A program made the translations under genes and the position numbers. From Panacagrimonas perspica (GTDB lineage Bacteria > Pseudomonadota > Gammaproteobacteria > Nevskiales > Nevskiaceae), in NCBI RefSeq assembly GCF_004364935.1, contig NZ_SOBT01000008.1, positions 2,111,534-2,175,533 of the forward strand: a stretch of 64,000 nt of DNA, written 5' to 3'. Positions 51,024 to 60,476 of the stretch are shown piece by piece. Position 1 is the stretch's first letter. The number at the start of each line of letters is the position of its first letter. The notes under the pieces are model-generated. The model was not told the DNA's origin and searched no databases. It was given only the letters and a program-made list of their open reading frames with translations.

Positions 51024-53774
51024 TCAGACGATCCACTGCATCTGCCGCGCACGCTTGATCGCATCCGGACGACGCCGCGTGTCGAGCTTGTCGAAGATGC
51101 GCTGCCAGTACCATTTCACGGTGCTCTCGGACAGGAACAGCGCGCTCGCGATATCCGGGTTCTGAAGTCCCCTCGCCCCCAGTTCGAGAATCTGGATTTC
51201 GCGCTGGCTCAGGGTTTCCTGGTTCATCGCACGACACGGAACCGGATTCTCCTCTGCCGCTCCCGCAGGCACCGTGTGACCCATCGCGACCAGCAGCGAT
51301 TCGAGGTACCGGTGGGTCTTGGCCGACCCTTGCAGAGGACTCGAGCGGTCGAGTTCGATCAGCAGCTCGCGACACTCGGCGCCTTCGTCGACGAACGAGC
51401 GCACGAACCCACCCGCCTCGCCCAGCGCCAGGCATTCCGCCATGACGCGCTGCGCGACGCGCCGGTCGCCCCAGCGCGCGGTCGCCTTGGCCAGCAGGAT
51501 GCCGGCGTGAATCGCCATGCGGTGGCAGTGACGGCCTCTTGCGAACGCGTACCAGGATCGAAGCAGCGCCATCGAGCCGCGCTCCTCGCCCGCTTCGATG
51601 CCCAGGCGCGCCGACATCAGCGCCAGCACCGCATCCGTCGTCGTCGCGCCATCGGCGGGCGGCGTCTGCCCGGCCGTCGCCGTCAGAGGACTGTCGCGGA
51701 ACAGCGCATGCGCCTCTTTGCCGCGCCCCGCCGCCAGCAGCAGCTGGATGCGTTCGTGCAGCAGGATGACGCGCATGCGCGCGAAGCCGTATTGCTCGGC
51801 CAGCCAGCTTCCTTCCGCCAGCAAGGTCTCGGCGTCGGCCACGCGGCCCCGCAACCGCAGCAGGCGTCCGCGGGTGACGAAGCCCGCGATCAGGTTGTCG
51901 ACGAAACCGAGCTGGGACGTGATGTCGCGCTGGGCCAGCAGCTCCTCGGCCTGGTTGATCTGGTTTCGTTCGTAGTACAGCTCCGCGAACATCAGCGCCG
52001 GCATGTTGTACAGCGCCGAATGCTCGCCATGGAGTTCCACCGCCATCTGCAGCGCACGCTCGTAGGCTTCCTGCGCATGCTGGATGTCGCCGCGCGCCAG
52101 GAACGTCGCGCCGACGATGCATTGATGAAACACCACGCCGTAGAACGCGCCGCCCTCGATGAACCGGTCGTGGAGCATGCGCGCCGAGGTCATGACGCCC
52201 TCGCAAGAGAACTGCTCGCGCCGTGAGGCCATGACGGCGGATCCCGCCGACGCGCACATGAATGGATCGGTCGTGCGCGCCGCCTGCAGCCAGCCCACCG
52301 AGAGCTTCTCGGCCTGCTGCATGTCGTCGCTCAGCAGCGCCAGCATCATGCGTCGATGCGACAGCTTGGTCTCCACGAACGCGCGTTCCTGCGACGACTT
52401 CGCAGGCGAATCGGCCGGCCACTCGTCGAGTACGGCCTGAACGCGATCGATCGCGATCGTGGCGTCGGCGAATTTCCACGACAGTTCGCTCGACCAGGCG
52501 AGCTCGAGCTGCAACCGCGGCAAGCGTTCGCGCAAGGACTCGGGCAGGCGCGACGACATCGACACGAGCGTCGTCGTCTGCCCCGCTGCAAAAAGATCAC
52601 TGCAGGACGAATCGAGCAGTTCACCGGCGCGATCGAGATCGTTAGCCTGGAACGAATGGTCGATGGCGTCGGTCACGAAGCGATGATCGGCCAGCCACCG
52701 CGACGCGCGGCGGTGATAGCCGACGACCAGATGCGGGAAGCGTTCGTTCAAGCGTCGGCGCAGGAAATCCGAGAACAGGTGGTGATAGCGATACCAGTGG
52801 TGCTCGGTGTCCAGCGAGAACAGGAACAGATTCAGCCGTTCGACCTCGTCGATCATCGCGCGGCTGCCGTGCGTCTCCATCACCGCGTCGCACAGGCCCG
52901 AGTTGAACTTCCTCAGGATCGACGTCGCGATCAGGAATTCCTGCAGCTCGGGCGACTGGCGCCGCAGCACCTCGTCGCTGAGAAAATCGCCGATGCTCTT
53001 GTGCGCGCCGGTGAAGCCGTTTAGGAAGGTGTCGACATCCCCGATACCACGCAGCGCGATGCCCGCCATCTGCAGGCTGGCCGCCCAGCCTTCGGTCTCG
53101 TCGCGCAGGCGCGTGACCTGCGTCTTGCTCAACGGCGTCCCGCGAACGGTGCCGACGAATTCGCTGACCTCGCTCTCGGTGAACATCAGGTCCGCGATCT
53201 CCACCTCGTGGATCTGGCCCAGTGCGCGCAGCCGGCTGACCGGCAGCTCGTTGGGCGTGCGGCTGGCGATCAGGAAATGCAGCGTGCGCATCGGCGAGAG
53301 CATGAGCGCCGCGATGACCTCGCGGATGTCCGGGCCCAGCACCAGGTGATAGTCGTCCAGGAAGATGTGGACTTCCTGGTCCAGACCCGCCAGCTCGTTG
53401 AGCAGCAGCGTCTTCAGCGTGTCGCCCGGCACCGACACGCCGGACCCGAGCAAGGTCGACAGGCCCTGCCCGAACCGCACGCCGGTCTGCCGGATCGCAT
53501 CCACGAGGTAGAGGATAAAACGGCTCAAGTCCTGGTCGCCTTCGTCCAGGCTCACCCAGCACACCTTGTGACCGTCTTCGGCCAGGCGTGCGAAGGCCTG
53601 GGCGAGCACGCTGGTCTTGCCGTAGCCGGCCGGCGCGCACACGAGCTGCAGGCGCAGGTCGCGCGCGCTCAGGAAGCGGGCCATCAGCTCGGGCCGCTGC
53701 ACCAACGCGTTTCGCTTGGTCGGCGGGACGAATTTCGTCGACAGCGTCGTCCCCGCACCTGGCTTCATCCACAT
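51024..53774 (-). CDS. MalT-like LuxR family regulator (STAND ATPase)
   Basis: 916 residues. The N-terminal STAND NTPase has Walker A APAGYGKTS near residue 47 and Walker B VHIFLDDYH; the large middle region is helical and TPR-like (ALQMAVELHGEHSALYN, AGRGKEAHALFRD). The C-terminal LuxR HTH is LSQREIQILELGARGLQNPDIASALFLSESTVKWYWQRIF. MalT-type regulators are inducer- and ATP-dependent activators. It lies downstream of the meta-cleavage operon, same strand, 105 bp past dmpI. The classical sigma-54 DmpR/XylR-type activator is not visible, so this protein may control the operon; that is inference. Confidence 0.9.
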   Translation of the reverse strand: MWMKPGAGTTLSTKFVPPTKRNALVQRPELMARFLSARDLRLQLVCAPAGYGKTSVLAQAFARLAEDGHKVCWVSLDEGDQDLSRFILYLVDAIRQTGVRFGQGLSTLLGSGVSVPGDTLKTLLLNELAGLDQEVHIFLDDYHLVLGPDIREVIAALMLSPMRTLHFLIASRTPNELPVSRLRALGQIHEVEIADLMFTESEVSEFVGTVRGTPLSKTQVTRLRDETEGWAASLQMAGIALRGIGDVDTFLNGFTGAHKSIGDFLSDEVLRRQSPELQEFLIATSILRKFNSGLCDAVMETHGSRAMIDEVERLNLFLFSLDTEHHWYRYHHLFSDFLRRRLNERFPHLVVGYHRRASRWLADHRFVTDAIDHSFQANDLDRAGELLDSSCSDLFAAGQTTTLVSMSSRLPESLRERLPRLQLELAWSSELSWKFADATIAIDRVQAVLDEWPADSPAKSSQERAFVETKLSHRRMMLALLSDDMQQAEKLSVGWLQAARTTDPFMCASAGSAVMASRREQFSCEGVMTSARMLHDRFIEGGAFYGVVFHQCIVGATFLARGDIQHAQEAYERALQMAVELHGEHSALYNMPALMFAELYYERNQINQAEELLAQRDITSQLGFVDNLIAGFVTRGRLLRLRGRVADAETLLAEGSWLAEQYGFARMRVILLHERIQLLLAAGRGKEAHALFRDSPLTATAGQTPPADGATTTDAVLALMSARLGIEAGEERGSMALLRSWYAFARGRHCHRMAIHAGILLAKATARWGDRRVAQRVMAECLALGEAGGFVRSFVDEGAECRELLIELDRSSPLQGSAKTHRYLESLLVAMGHTVPAGAAEENPVPCRAMNQETLSQREIQILELGARGLQNPDIASALFLSESTVKWYWQRIFDKLDTRRRPDAIKRARQMQWIV

Positions 53775-53793
53775 AGATCCTCCTTCGCATCAC

Positions 53794-53816
53794 CGGGCGC
53801 GTACGTTGCGCGCCCG
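53794..53816 (-). terminator. Stem-loop after dmpI
   Basis: CGGGCGCG and CGCGCCCG pair around a seven-base loop between dmpI and the MalT-like gene. There is no T run, so termination, if any, would be weak or Rho-dependent and transcription could read through into the regulator. Confidence 0.4.
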
Positions 53817-53879
53817 TGTGAGATCCACTTGCCGCTAGGGTGTCATTCTGACCGCTCCGATCGTGGAGATCCGGCCGGG

Positions 53880-54071
53880 CTACCGGCCCAGGTCCTTCGC
53901 GGATTTCCCACCGATGCCCCAGCTGTCCTTCGGGACATCGACGATCAGCACGCGAACCGCTTCCCGCGGCGCACCCACCGCCTCGCTCAGCGCATCGGTG
54001 ACTTTCTCGATGACGGCCCGCCGCTGATCCTCGTTGCGGCCATCGATCAGGTAAATCTGCGCAAGGGGCAT
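53880..54071 (-). CDS. dmpI: 4-oxalocrotonate tautomerase
   Basis: 63 residues, too short for most gene callers but complete: MPLAQIYLIDGRNEDQRRAV gives the N-terminal Pro catalytic base after Met removal, Arg12 in GRNED and Arg40 near REAVRVLI, then DVPKDSWGIGG. It isomerises 2-hydroxymuconate to 2-oxo-3-hexenedioate in the decarboxylation branch of meta-cleavage. The gene ends the operon and starts just after dmpG on the minus strand. Its partner dmpH is at 56082. Confidence 0.93.
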   Translation of the reverse strand: MPLAQIYLIDGRNEDQRRAVIEKVTDALSEAVGAPREAVRVLIVDVPKDSWGIGGKSAKDLGR

Positions 54072-54085
54072 CGTGCTTCTCCGGC

Positions 54086-55135
54086 TCAGGCAACCTGTGC
54101 GGTGGAATAGCGGCCGCTGCGGGCCATCGTGATCGCCGTGTCCTCGATCATGTCCTCCTGCCCGCCGACCATCTTCTGGCGGCCGAGCTCGAGCAGGATC
54201 TCGCGCGCCGGGACGCCGTACTTGGCCTGTGCGCGCTTGGCGAACAGCAGGAACGACGAGTACACGCCGGCGTAGCCCAATGTCAGCGAGTTGCGGTCGA
54301 TGCGCACCGGGAAGTCGAGGATCGGCGTGACGAGGTCCTCGGCCACGTCGCTGACCTTGAACAGGTCCACGCCGGTTTCGATCCCCATGCGGTTGCACAC
54401 CGCGATGAACACTTCGAGCGGCGTGTTGCCCGCACCGGCGCCCATGCCGCCGCAGGCGCAGTCGATGCGACGTGCACCCGCCTCGATCGCGGCGATCGAG
54501 TTCGACACGCCCATCGACAGATTGTGGTGGCCATGGAAGCCGAGCTCGGTCTCCGGCTTCAGGTGCTGGCGCAGGTGGGCGACCCGCTCGGCCACATCGC
54601 CGGGCAGCATGTAGCCGGCCGAGTCGGTGACGTAGATGCACTGCGCACCGTAACCCTCCATCAGCAGCGCCTGCTCCAGCAGTTTTTCCGGCGACGCCAT
54701 GTGGGCCATCATCAGGAAGCCGACCGTGTCGAGACCCAGCTTTCGTCCCGCGACGATGTGCTGCTCGGAGACGTCGGCCTCGGTGCAGTGCGTCGCCACG
54801 CGGATCGTATGGATGCCGCAGTCGGCGGCCATCTTCAGGTGCTCGACGGTGCCGATGCCGGGCAGCAGCAGCGCCGAGACCTTGGCCTGCTTCAGCGTCG
54901 GGATCACCGCGCGCAGGTACTCCTCGTCGCTGGCCGCGGCGAAGCCGTAGTTCACCGAGGCGCCGCCCAGGCCGTCACCGTGCGTGACCTCGATCAGCGG
55001 CACGCCCGCCTGGTCGAGACCGGCGGCGATGGTCTTCATCTGCTCGATGGAGATCTGGTGACGCTTCGGGTGCATGCCGTCGCGCAGCGACATGTCGTGC
55101 GTCTTGACGGCGATACCGCTCAGTTTGTTCGTCAT
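54086..55135 (-). CDS. dmpG: 4-hydroxy-2-oxovalerate aldolase
   Basis: 349 residues. HMGL/DRE-TIM family: the start [17 protein letters not shown] contains the metal-binding RDG(M), and [15 protein letters not shown] gives the His metal ligands. It splits 4-hydroxy-2-oxovalerate into pyruvate and acetaldehyde, and in DmpFG the aldehyde passes by a tunnel to the acetaldehyde dehydrogenase encoded next to it (12 bases separate the two genes). Length and motifs match the family fully. Confidence 0.95.
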   Translation of the reverse strand: MTNKLSGIAVKTHDMSLRDGMHPKRHQISIEQMKTIAAGLDQAGVPLIEVTHGDGLGGASVNYGFAAASDEEYLRAVIPTLKQAKVSALLLPGIGTVEHLKMAADCGIHTIRVATHCTEADVSEQHIVAGRKLGLDTVGFLMMAHMASPEKLLEQALLMEGYGAQCIYVTDSAGYMLPGDVAERVAHLRQHLKPETELGFHGHHNLSMGVSNSIAAIEAGARRIDCACGGMGAGAGNTPLEVFIAVCNRMGIETGVDLFKVSDVAEDLVTPILDFPVRIDRNSLTLGYAGVYSSFLLFAKRAQAKYGVPAREILLELGRQKMVGGQEDMIEDTAITMARSGRYSTAQVA

Positions 55136-55147
55136 GGAACGTCTCTC

Positions 55148-56050
55148 TCAGGCGGCGAGCGTCAGGCGCCCACCGAGGATTTCCTCGGCGAACATCTCGG
55201 CAGTGCGCGTGGCCGCGGCGGTCATGATGTCGAGGTTGCCGGCGTACTTGGGCAGGAAGTCGCCGAGCCCTTCGACCTGCAGGAACGTGGTCACGCGGTT
55301 GCCGTCGAACACCGGGCCGTTGACCAGCCGGTAGCCGGGGACGTACTGCTGGACCTCTGCGAGCATGGCCTTCACGGAGTCCTCGATCTCGCGCACGCGC
55401 GGCGGCTCGACCGTCAGGCAGTGCACCGTGTCGCGCATGATCAGCGGCGGCTCCGCGGGATTGATGATGATGATGGCCTTGCCTTCATCGGCGCCGCCGA
55501 CCTTGGCCACCGCGCCGGACGTCGTGCGCGTGAACTCGTCGATGTTCTTGCGCGTGCCCGGCCCCACCGACTTGCTCGAGACGGTGGCGATGATCTCGGC
55601 GTACTTCACCTTCTGCACGCGCGACACCGCGTAGACCATCGGGATCGTCGCCTGCCCGCCGCAGGTGACCATGTTGACGTTCATCTCGCGCCGGCCGGCA
55701 TGCGCCTTGAGATTGATCGGCGGCACGCAGTACGGCCCGATGGCCGCCGGCGTGAGATCGATCATCATCACGCCCAGCGCGTTGAGCTTGTCGGAGTTGG
55801 CCTTGTGCACGTAAGCCGACGTCGCGTCGAACGCGATCTGCACGCCGTCGTCCTTCACGTGCGCCAGCATGCCGTCGACGCCCTGGTCGGTGGTCTTGAG
55901 TCCCAGCTCACGGGCGCGCGCCAAGCCTTCGGACGTCGGATCCACACCGACCATCCAGACCGGGTCGAGCACGCTCGAACGGCGCAGCTTGTAGAGCAGG
56001 TCGGTGCCGATGTTGCCGGGACCGATGATGGCGCATCTGATTTTCTTCAT
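55148..56050 (-). CDS. dmpF: Acetaldehyde dehydrogenase (acylating)
   Basis: 300 residues from the ATG at 56050; the frame is open to 56170 but that leader is not conserved. The Rossmann start [21 protein letters not shown] binds NAD. The catalytic Cys is in [13 protein letters not shown], and the C-terminal half holds the dimer and aldolase-binding segments. It converts acetaldehyde plus CoA to acetyl-CoA, the end product of the pathway. It partners DmpG. Confidence 0.95.
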   Translation of the reverse strand: MKKIRCAIIGPGNIGTDLLYKLRRSSVLDPVWMVGVDPTSEGLARARELGLKTTDQGVDGMLAHVKDDGVQIAFDATSAYVHKANSDKLNALGVMMIDLTPAAIGPYCVPPINLKAHAGRREMNVNMVTCGGQATIPMVYAVSRVQKVKYAEIIATVSSKSVGPGTRKNIDEFTRTTSGAVAKVGGADEGKAIIIINPAEPPLIMRDTVHCLTVEPPRVREIEDSVKAMLAEVQQYVPGYRLVNGPVFDGNRVTTFLQVEGLGDFLPKYAGNLDIMTAAATRTAEMFAEEILGGRLTLAA

Positions 56051-56081
56051 GGGTACGAGCCTCGAATTCGAGCGGAGCGCT

Positions 56082-56870
56082 TCAGACGAACCGCATGGAC
56101 ACGCTTCCGAGATCCTGGAAGCGCACATGAATGGCGTCGCCCTTGGCGACGGGAATGGCTTCGGTGGCACCGCCGCTCATGATGAAAGTGCCGGCGGGAA
56201 TCTCTTCGCCGCGTGCCGCGAGGTGGTTGGCGAGCTGCGCCACCGCCGCAGCCGGATGACCCAGCACCGCCGCACCAGCCGCCATCGCGACGATCTCGCC
56301 GTTCTTCTCCATCACCAGGCCGAGCGTGCGCAGGTCCAGCCCTTCGACACTTCGCGCGACGCCACCGACGACGAAGCGCGACGACGAGGTGTTGTCGGCG
56401 ATCACGCTGGTGAGGTCGAAGCGGAAGTTCTCGTAGCGCGAGTCGATGATCTCGACGGCCGGCACGACGAAGTCGGTGGCCGCCAGCACGGCGCCGATGT
56501 GGCAGCCCGGTCCGCGCAACGGGCGCTTGAGCACGAACGCGATCTCGGCCTCGACCTTGGGATGGATCAGCTTCGAGGCGTCGATCTCGCCGCCGTCAGC
56601 GACGCTCATGTAGTCGAAGATCAGGCCGAACACCGGCACTTCGACGCCCATCTGCTTCATCTTGGCGCGCGAAGTCAGCCCGGCCTTGAGGCCGGCGATC
56701 TTGTGGCCGCGCGATTCCTTGCGCCGGCGGATCTCGGCCTGGATCGCGTAGGCGTCGTCGTGATCGATCCTGGGATGCGCGTCGGTGATCTTGGTGACGG
56801 CACGCGCTTCGAGCTCGGCGTTTTCGAGGTACTCGGCGAGCTGGCGGACAACGTTGGGTTCGAGCGTCAT
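56082..56870 (-). CDS. dmpH: 4-oxalocrotonate decarboxylase (2-oxo-3-hexenedioate decarboxylase)
   Basis: 262 residues. FAA-hydrolase fold member with the DmpH/XylI features: [36 protein letters not shown], and [15 protein letters not shown] with the metal-site acids. It removes CO2 from 2-oxo-3-hexenedioate to give 2-hydroxypenta-2,4-dienoate, the substrate of DmpE. DmpH and DmpE form a complex in related systems. Here the gene stands right next to dmpE, before dmpF, rather than between dmpG and dmpI as in the Pseudomonas dmp operon. Confidence 0.9.
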   Translation of the reverse strand: MTLEPNVVRQLAEYLENAELEARAVTKITDAHPRIDHDDAYAIQAEIRRRKESRGHKIAGLKAGLTSRAKMKQMGVEVPVFGLIFDYMSVADGGEIDASKLIHPKVEAEIAFVLKRPLRGPGCHIGAVLAATDFVVPAVEIIDSRYENFRFDLTSVIADNTSSSRFVVGGVARSVEGLDLRTLGLVMEKNGEIVAMAAGAAVLGHPAAAVAQLANHLAARGEEIPAGTFIMSGGATEAIPVAKGDAIHVRFQDLGSVSMRFV

Positions 56871-56876
56871 GGGAGT

Positions 56877-57659
56877 TCAGGAGAAGCGAACGGAGCAGCT
56901 ACCGAGGCCGCCGACGTTGCAGGTGAAGGAGTCGCCGGCGACCGCCGGCATCAGCGGCGACTGTGATCCCGACAGGATCACTTCGCCCGCCTTGAGCGGA
57001 ATGCCGAGCGCGCCCAGCGTGTTCGCGAGCCAGGCCACGGCGTTGACCGGCGACCCCTGCACGGCCGCGCCCGCGGCGGTGCTGACGATGTCGCCGTTCT
57101 TCTCCACGACCATGCCGGCCACGGAGAGATCGAAGCCGCGCAGGCTGCGCGGCGTGCCGCCGAGCACGAACACGCCGCAGGAGGCGTTGTCGGCGACGGT
57201 GTCCTGGATCCTGATTTTCCAGTCCGCGATGCGGGAATCGACGATCTCGAAACAGGGCAACACGAAATCCGTGGCGCGCAACACGTCGGCCGCCGTCACC
57301 CCCGGACCGTTCAGATCGTGCTTGAGGATGAAGGCGACTTCCGCCTCGGCCTTGGGCGCGATCAGCGTGCTCACCGGAATCGGCTCGCCCTCGCTGAACA
57401 CCATGCCCGACAGCAACTGGCCGAAGTCGGGCTGGTAGACCTTGAGCATGTTCTGCACGGCCTTGGAGGTGACACCGATCTTCTTGCCGATGATCGTCTC
57501 GCCCTGCTGCAGGCGGCGATCGATCATGCGCAGCTGGATGCGGTACGCGTCCTCGATCGTGATGTCGGGTTCGCGGTCGGTCAGCGGCGCGATCGGCTTG
57601 CGGTCCTGCAGGGCCTGATACAGCGCATCACCGTACTGAGTGATCTTTTCCGGGTTCAT
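56877..57659 (-). CDS. dmpE: 2-hydroxypenta-2,4-dienoate hydratase
   Basis: 260 residues. It is a paralogue of DmpH in the FAA-hydrolase fold (IIGKKIGVTSKAVQNMLKVYQP, APKAEAEVAFILKHDL, FEIVDSRIADWKI). It adds water to 2-hydroxypenta-2,4-dienoate to make 4-hydroxy-2-oxovalerate. Its ATG overlaps the stop of dmpD (ATGA), so they are coupled. Of the two paralogues, GKKIGVTSKAVQ points to hydratase and the SRYENF group to decarboxylase. Confidence 0.92.
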   Translation of the reverse strand: MNPEKITQYGDALYQALQDRKPIAPLTDREPDITIEDAYRIQLRMIDRRLQQGETIIGKKIGVTSKAVQNMLKVYQPDFGQLLSGMVFSEGEPIPVSTLIAPKAEAEVAFILKHDLNGPGVTAADVLRATDFVLPCFEIVDSRIADWKIRIQDTVADNASCGVFVLGGTPRSLRGFDLSVAGMVVEKNGDIVSTAAGAAVQGSPVNAVAWLANTLGALGIPLKAGEVILSGSQSPLMPAVAGDSFTCNVGGLGSCSVRFS

Positions 57660-58519
57660 GGTGAATGGGGTTTGTTGTCGGCTTCCGCGAGGAAGTCACC
57701 GACCAGGCGCGCAAAACGCGCGGAATGTTCGATCTGGGTCCAGTGACCGCACTTGCCGAAGATGTGCAGCTGCGCGTTCGGTATCAGCGAGGCAAGCTTC
57801 AGCGAGTTGCTCATCGGGATGACCTGGTCTTCGCGGCCATGGATCACCAGCGTCTCGTGCGGCAGCGCGCGGATCTGCTCCTCCGGACTGCACAGCGCCT
57901 CGATGCCGCGCTGGCGCGGAGCGGGAAACATCGCGGAGAACGATTCCTGGAATCCGGGACGGATGCTGGCGCGGTAGCGCAGCTCGGCCAGCTCGTCGTT
58001 GACCAGGCCGCGGTCGTAGGCGAACAGGTCCATCAGGCGGCGCATGTTCTCGAACGAAGGCGTGTAGCCCCAGACGGCGTCGAGTGCCGGCGTGAGTTCG
58101 AAGTCCACGCCCGCCGCGCCCATCAGCACCAGCCGGCGTACGCGCTGCGGATGACGCACGGCCAGCGCGAGCGACAGCGCGCCGCCGAAGGAATTTCCGA
58201 CCAGGTCGACCCGCGTCAGCTTCAGTGCATCGAGCACGCCCAGCGCATGCGCCACCCAGCGATCGAGCGAGTACGCGTGGTCCGCCGGCCGGTCGGTGAA
58301 ACCGAAGCCGACCATGTCCGGTGCGACGACGCGCCGGCTCTTGGCGAACGTAGGCATCACCAGCCGCCAGTTGGCGAACGCGCTGACACCGGGACCGGAG
58401 CCGTGGATGAGCACCAGCGGCACGCCGGGCGCCGCCGGATTCAGATCGTGCAGGTTCGTGCGGATACCGGCCGCGACGATGCTGCTGCCGATCTCCGGAT
58501 TGGAAGTGGGCTCGCTCAT
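57656..58519 (-). CDS. dmpD: 2-hydroxymuconic semialdehyde hydrolase
   Basis: 287 residues from the ATG at 58519; the much longer frame upstream (to 59527) is a shadow of dmpC. An alpha/beta hydrolase with oxyanion region HGSGPGVSAF, nucleophile Ser in GNSFGG, Asp in HGREDQVIP and His in CGHWTQIE. It cleaves the ring-opened product from alkyl-catechols or, for catechol, the semialdehyde to formate and 2-hydroxypentadienoate. It begins two bases after the dmpC stop. Confidence 0.94.
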   Translation of the reverse strand: MSEPTSNPEIGSSIVAAGIRTNLHDLNPAAPGVPLVLIHGSGPGVSAFANWRLVMPTFAKSRRVVAPDMVGFGFTDRPADHAYSLDRWVAHALGVLDALKLTRVDLVGNSFGGALSLALAVRHPQRVRRLVLMGAAGVDFELTPALDAVWGYTPSFENMRRLMDLFAYDRGLVNDELAELRYRASIRPGFQESFSAMFPAPRQRGIEALCSPEEQIRALPHETLVIHGREDQVIPMSNSLKLASLIPNAQLHIFGKCGHWTQIEHSARFARLVGDFLAEADNKPHSP

Positions 58520-58521
58520 GC

Positions 58522-60048
58522 TCAGGCGTACTTCACGCAGACATTGCGCAGCTCGGTGTAGAACTCCAGCGAGTGCACGCCGCCTTCGCGGCCGATGCCG
58601 GACTGCTTGCTGCCACCGAACGGCGTGCGCAGGTCGCGCAGGAACCAGCTGTTGATCCAGCACAGGCCGACGTGGATGCGCGTGCCCATGCGCAGGCCGC
58701 GCGACAGGTTGGTCGTCCACACCGTCGTGCACAGGCCGTAGGGCGTGTCGTTGGCCAGGTGCACGACTTCGTCTTCCGAGTCGAACGGCGCGATGTGGCA
58801 GCAGGGCCCGAAGATCTCCTCGCGCACGACCGTGGCCGTCTCCGGCAGGCCGGTCCAGATCGTCGGCTGCACCCAGGCGCCCTTGCGCAGTTCGTCGGGC
58901 ATCTGCGGCACGCCACCGCCTGTGACGATCGTCGCGCCTTCCGCGCGCGCCTTGTCGTAGTAGGACAGGACCTTCGCGAGGTGCTCCTGGCTGATCAGCG
59001 GGCCGATGCCGGTGCTCTTGTCCTGCGGCAGGCCGGGTTTCATCGCCTCGGCGCGCGACTTCAGCGCGGCGACGAAGCGATCGAAGATCGGGCGCTCGAC
59101 GTAGACGCGCTCGGTGCCGAGGCATACCTGTCCGCAATTGACGAACGCGGCGCGCGCGATGCCGTCCACGGCCGCGTCGAAATCGGCGTCGGCGAACACG
59201 ATGCCGGCGTTCTTGCCGCCCAGTTCGAAGGAGACCGGCCGCAGGCCTTTCGAGGCCGCGCCCATGATCGCCTCGCCGGTGCGCGTCTCGCCGGTGAACG
59301 TGATCGCGTTGACGTCCCGGTGCGACGTCAGGAACTCGCCGGCCGAGTCGGGACCCAGTCCGTGGACGACGTTGTAGACACCCTTCGGAATGCCGACCGC
59401 GTTCATCACTTCGCCGAGCAGGGTCGCCGTGGCCGGCGTCTCCTCGGACGGCTTGACGACGACCGCATTGCCGCAGGCCAGCGCGGGTCCGACCTTCCAC
59501 GTCATCAGCAGCAGCGGCAGGTTCCACGGGCAGACCACGGCGATGACGCCGCGCGGCACGCGCACCGCGTAGTTCAGCGCGCTGCCGCCATCCGGCGTCG
59601 CCATCTCGAACGTCTCGGTCGGCACATTCTTGATGACGTCGGCGAAGACCTTGAAGTTGGCCGCGCCGCGCGGGATGTCGATGTGCGAGGCCAGGCTCAC
59701 CGGCTTGCCGGTGTCCGCGACTTCGGCCGCGAGGAAGTCGTCGAAGCGCCGCGTGATCTCGTCGGCGACCTTGTAGAGCAGCTCCACGCGCTGCGTGACC
59801 GGCATGCGGCCCCAGGGGCCGTCCATCGCGGCGCGCGCAGCCGCGACGGCCGCATCGACTTCCGCGCGGCCGCCTTCGCAGACCTGCCCGATCAGCGAGC
59901 CGTCGACCGGATTGCGGTTCTCGAACGTCCTGCCGCTCTTCGACGCGACGAACGCGCCGTCGATGAAGTGACGGAATTCGCGCGTCTCCGTATGCGGAGT
60001 CGAGCGCGCGCTCGAGGGACTCTTCAGATCATTTGCCACGTCGTTCAT
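58522..60048 (-). CDS. dmpC: 2-hydroxymuconic semialdehyde dehydrogenase
   Basis: 508 residues from the ATG at 60048 (MNDVANDLK), which overlaps the stop of the GlcG-like gene (ATGA). An aldehyde dehydrogenase: VVCPWNLPLLLMTWK, KPSEETPATA, catalytic Glu in FELGGKNAG and catalytic Cys in FVNCGQVCLGTERV. It oxidises 2-hydroxymuconic semialdehyde with NAD to 2-hydroxymuconate, the entry to the branch using DmpI and DmpH. The N-terminus is a little longer than that of Pseudomonas DmpC. Confidence 0.94.
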   Translation of the reverse strand: MNDVANDLKSPSSARSTPHTETREFRHFIDGAFVASKSGRTFENRNPVDGSLIGQVCEGGRAEVDAAVAAARAAMDGPWGRMPVTQRVELLYKVADEITRRFDDFLAAEVADTGKPVSLASHIDIPRGAANFKVFADVIKNVPTETFEMATPDGGSALNYAVRVPRGVIAVVCPWNLPLLLMTWKVGPALACGNAVVVKPSEETPATATLLGEVMNAVGIPKGVYNVVHGLGPDSAGEFLTSHRDVNAITFTGETRTGEAIMGAASKGLRPVSFELGGKNAGIVFADADFDAAVDGIARAAFVNCGQVCLGTERVYVERPIFDRFVAALKSRAEAMKPGLPQDKSTGIGPLISQEHLAKVLSYYDKARAEGATIVTGGGVPQMPDELRKGAWVQPTIWTGLPETATVVREEIFGPCCHIAPFDSEDEVVHLANDTPYGLCTTVWTTNLSRGLRMGTRIHVGLCWINSWFLRDLRTPFGGSKQSGIGREGGVHSLEFYTELRNVCVKYA

Positions 60049-60476
60049 CCTTCGGCGCCGATCGCGGCCAGACCCGCTCGTGCGCACTGTTCGTCCTGTT
60101 CTTCGGAGCCGCCCGACACGCCGATGGCGCCGAGCAGTTCCCCCTGCACTCTCAGCGGCAGACCGCCGCCGAATGCGACCAGCCGCGGCCTGCGCGGCAG
60201 CCCGTCGCGCGCGGCCTTCGAAAGCCCTTCCAGCGCACCGCTCCAGGCCGACGTCGGAAACCCGAAACCGGCCGCCGTGTAGGCCTTGTCGATCGCAATC
60301 TCGATCGAATGCAGGAAGGCGCCGGGCATGCGCAGGAACGCAGCGAGATTGCCGCCGCTGTCGGCGACCGCCACGTTGATGCGGATGCCGAGCATTTCGG
60401 CCTGCCGCACGGCCGCGTCGACGGCGGCGTGTGCGGCCTCCCAGTGCACGACCGACTGAGGTGCTGCTGCGCGCAT
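60045..60476 (-). CDS. GlcG/HbpS family protein inside the meta-cleavage operon
   Basis: 143 residues from the ATG at 60476, overlapping the stop of dmpB in TGATG; the end overlaps dmpC by ATGA. The GlcG/HbpS pattern is present: AEMLGIRINVAVADSGGNLAAFLRM, then KAYTAAGFGFPTS and GELLGAIGVSGGSEEQDEQCARAG. The family includes heme-binding HbpS and glycolate-operon GlcG; the exact role is unknown. Genes of this family recur in catabolic operons, so a small-molecule protective or cofactor role is possible. Translational coupling on both sides shows it belongs to the operon. Confidence 0.88.
   Translation of the reverse strand: MRAAAPQSVVHWEAAHAAVDAAVRQAEMLGIRINVAVADSGGNLAAFLRMPGAFLHSIEIAIDKAYTAAGFGFPTSAWSGALEGLSKAARDGLPRRPRLVAFGGGLPLRVQGELLGAIGVSGGSEEQDEQCARAGLAAIGAEG

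Noticed and set aside
57660-59527. Extended reading of dmpD upstream of 58519
   Set aside because: The added ~336 residues are a frame-shifted copy of dmpC; the ATG at 58519 gives the complete hydrolase.
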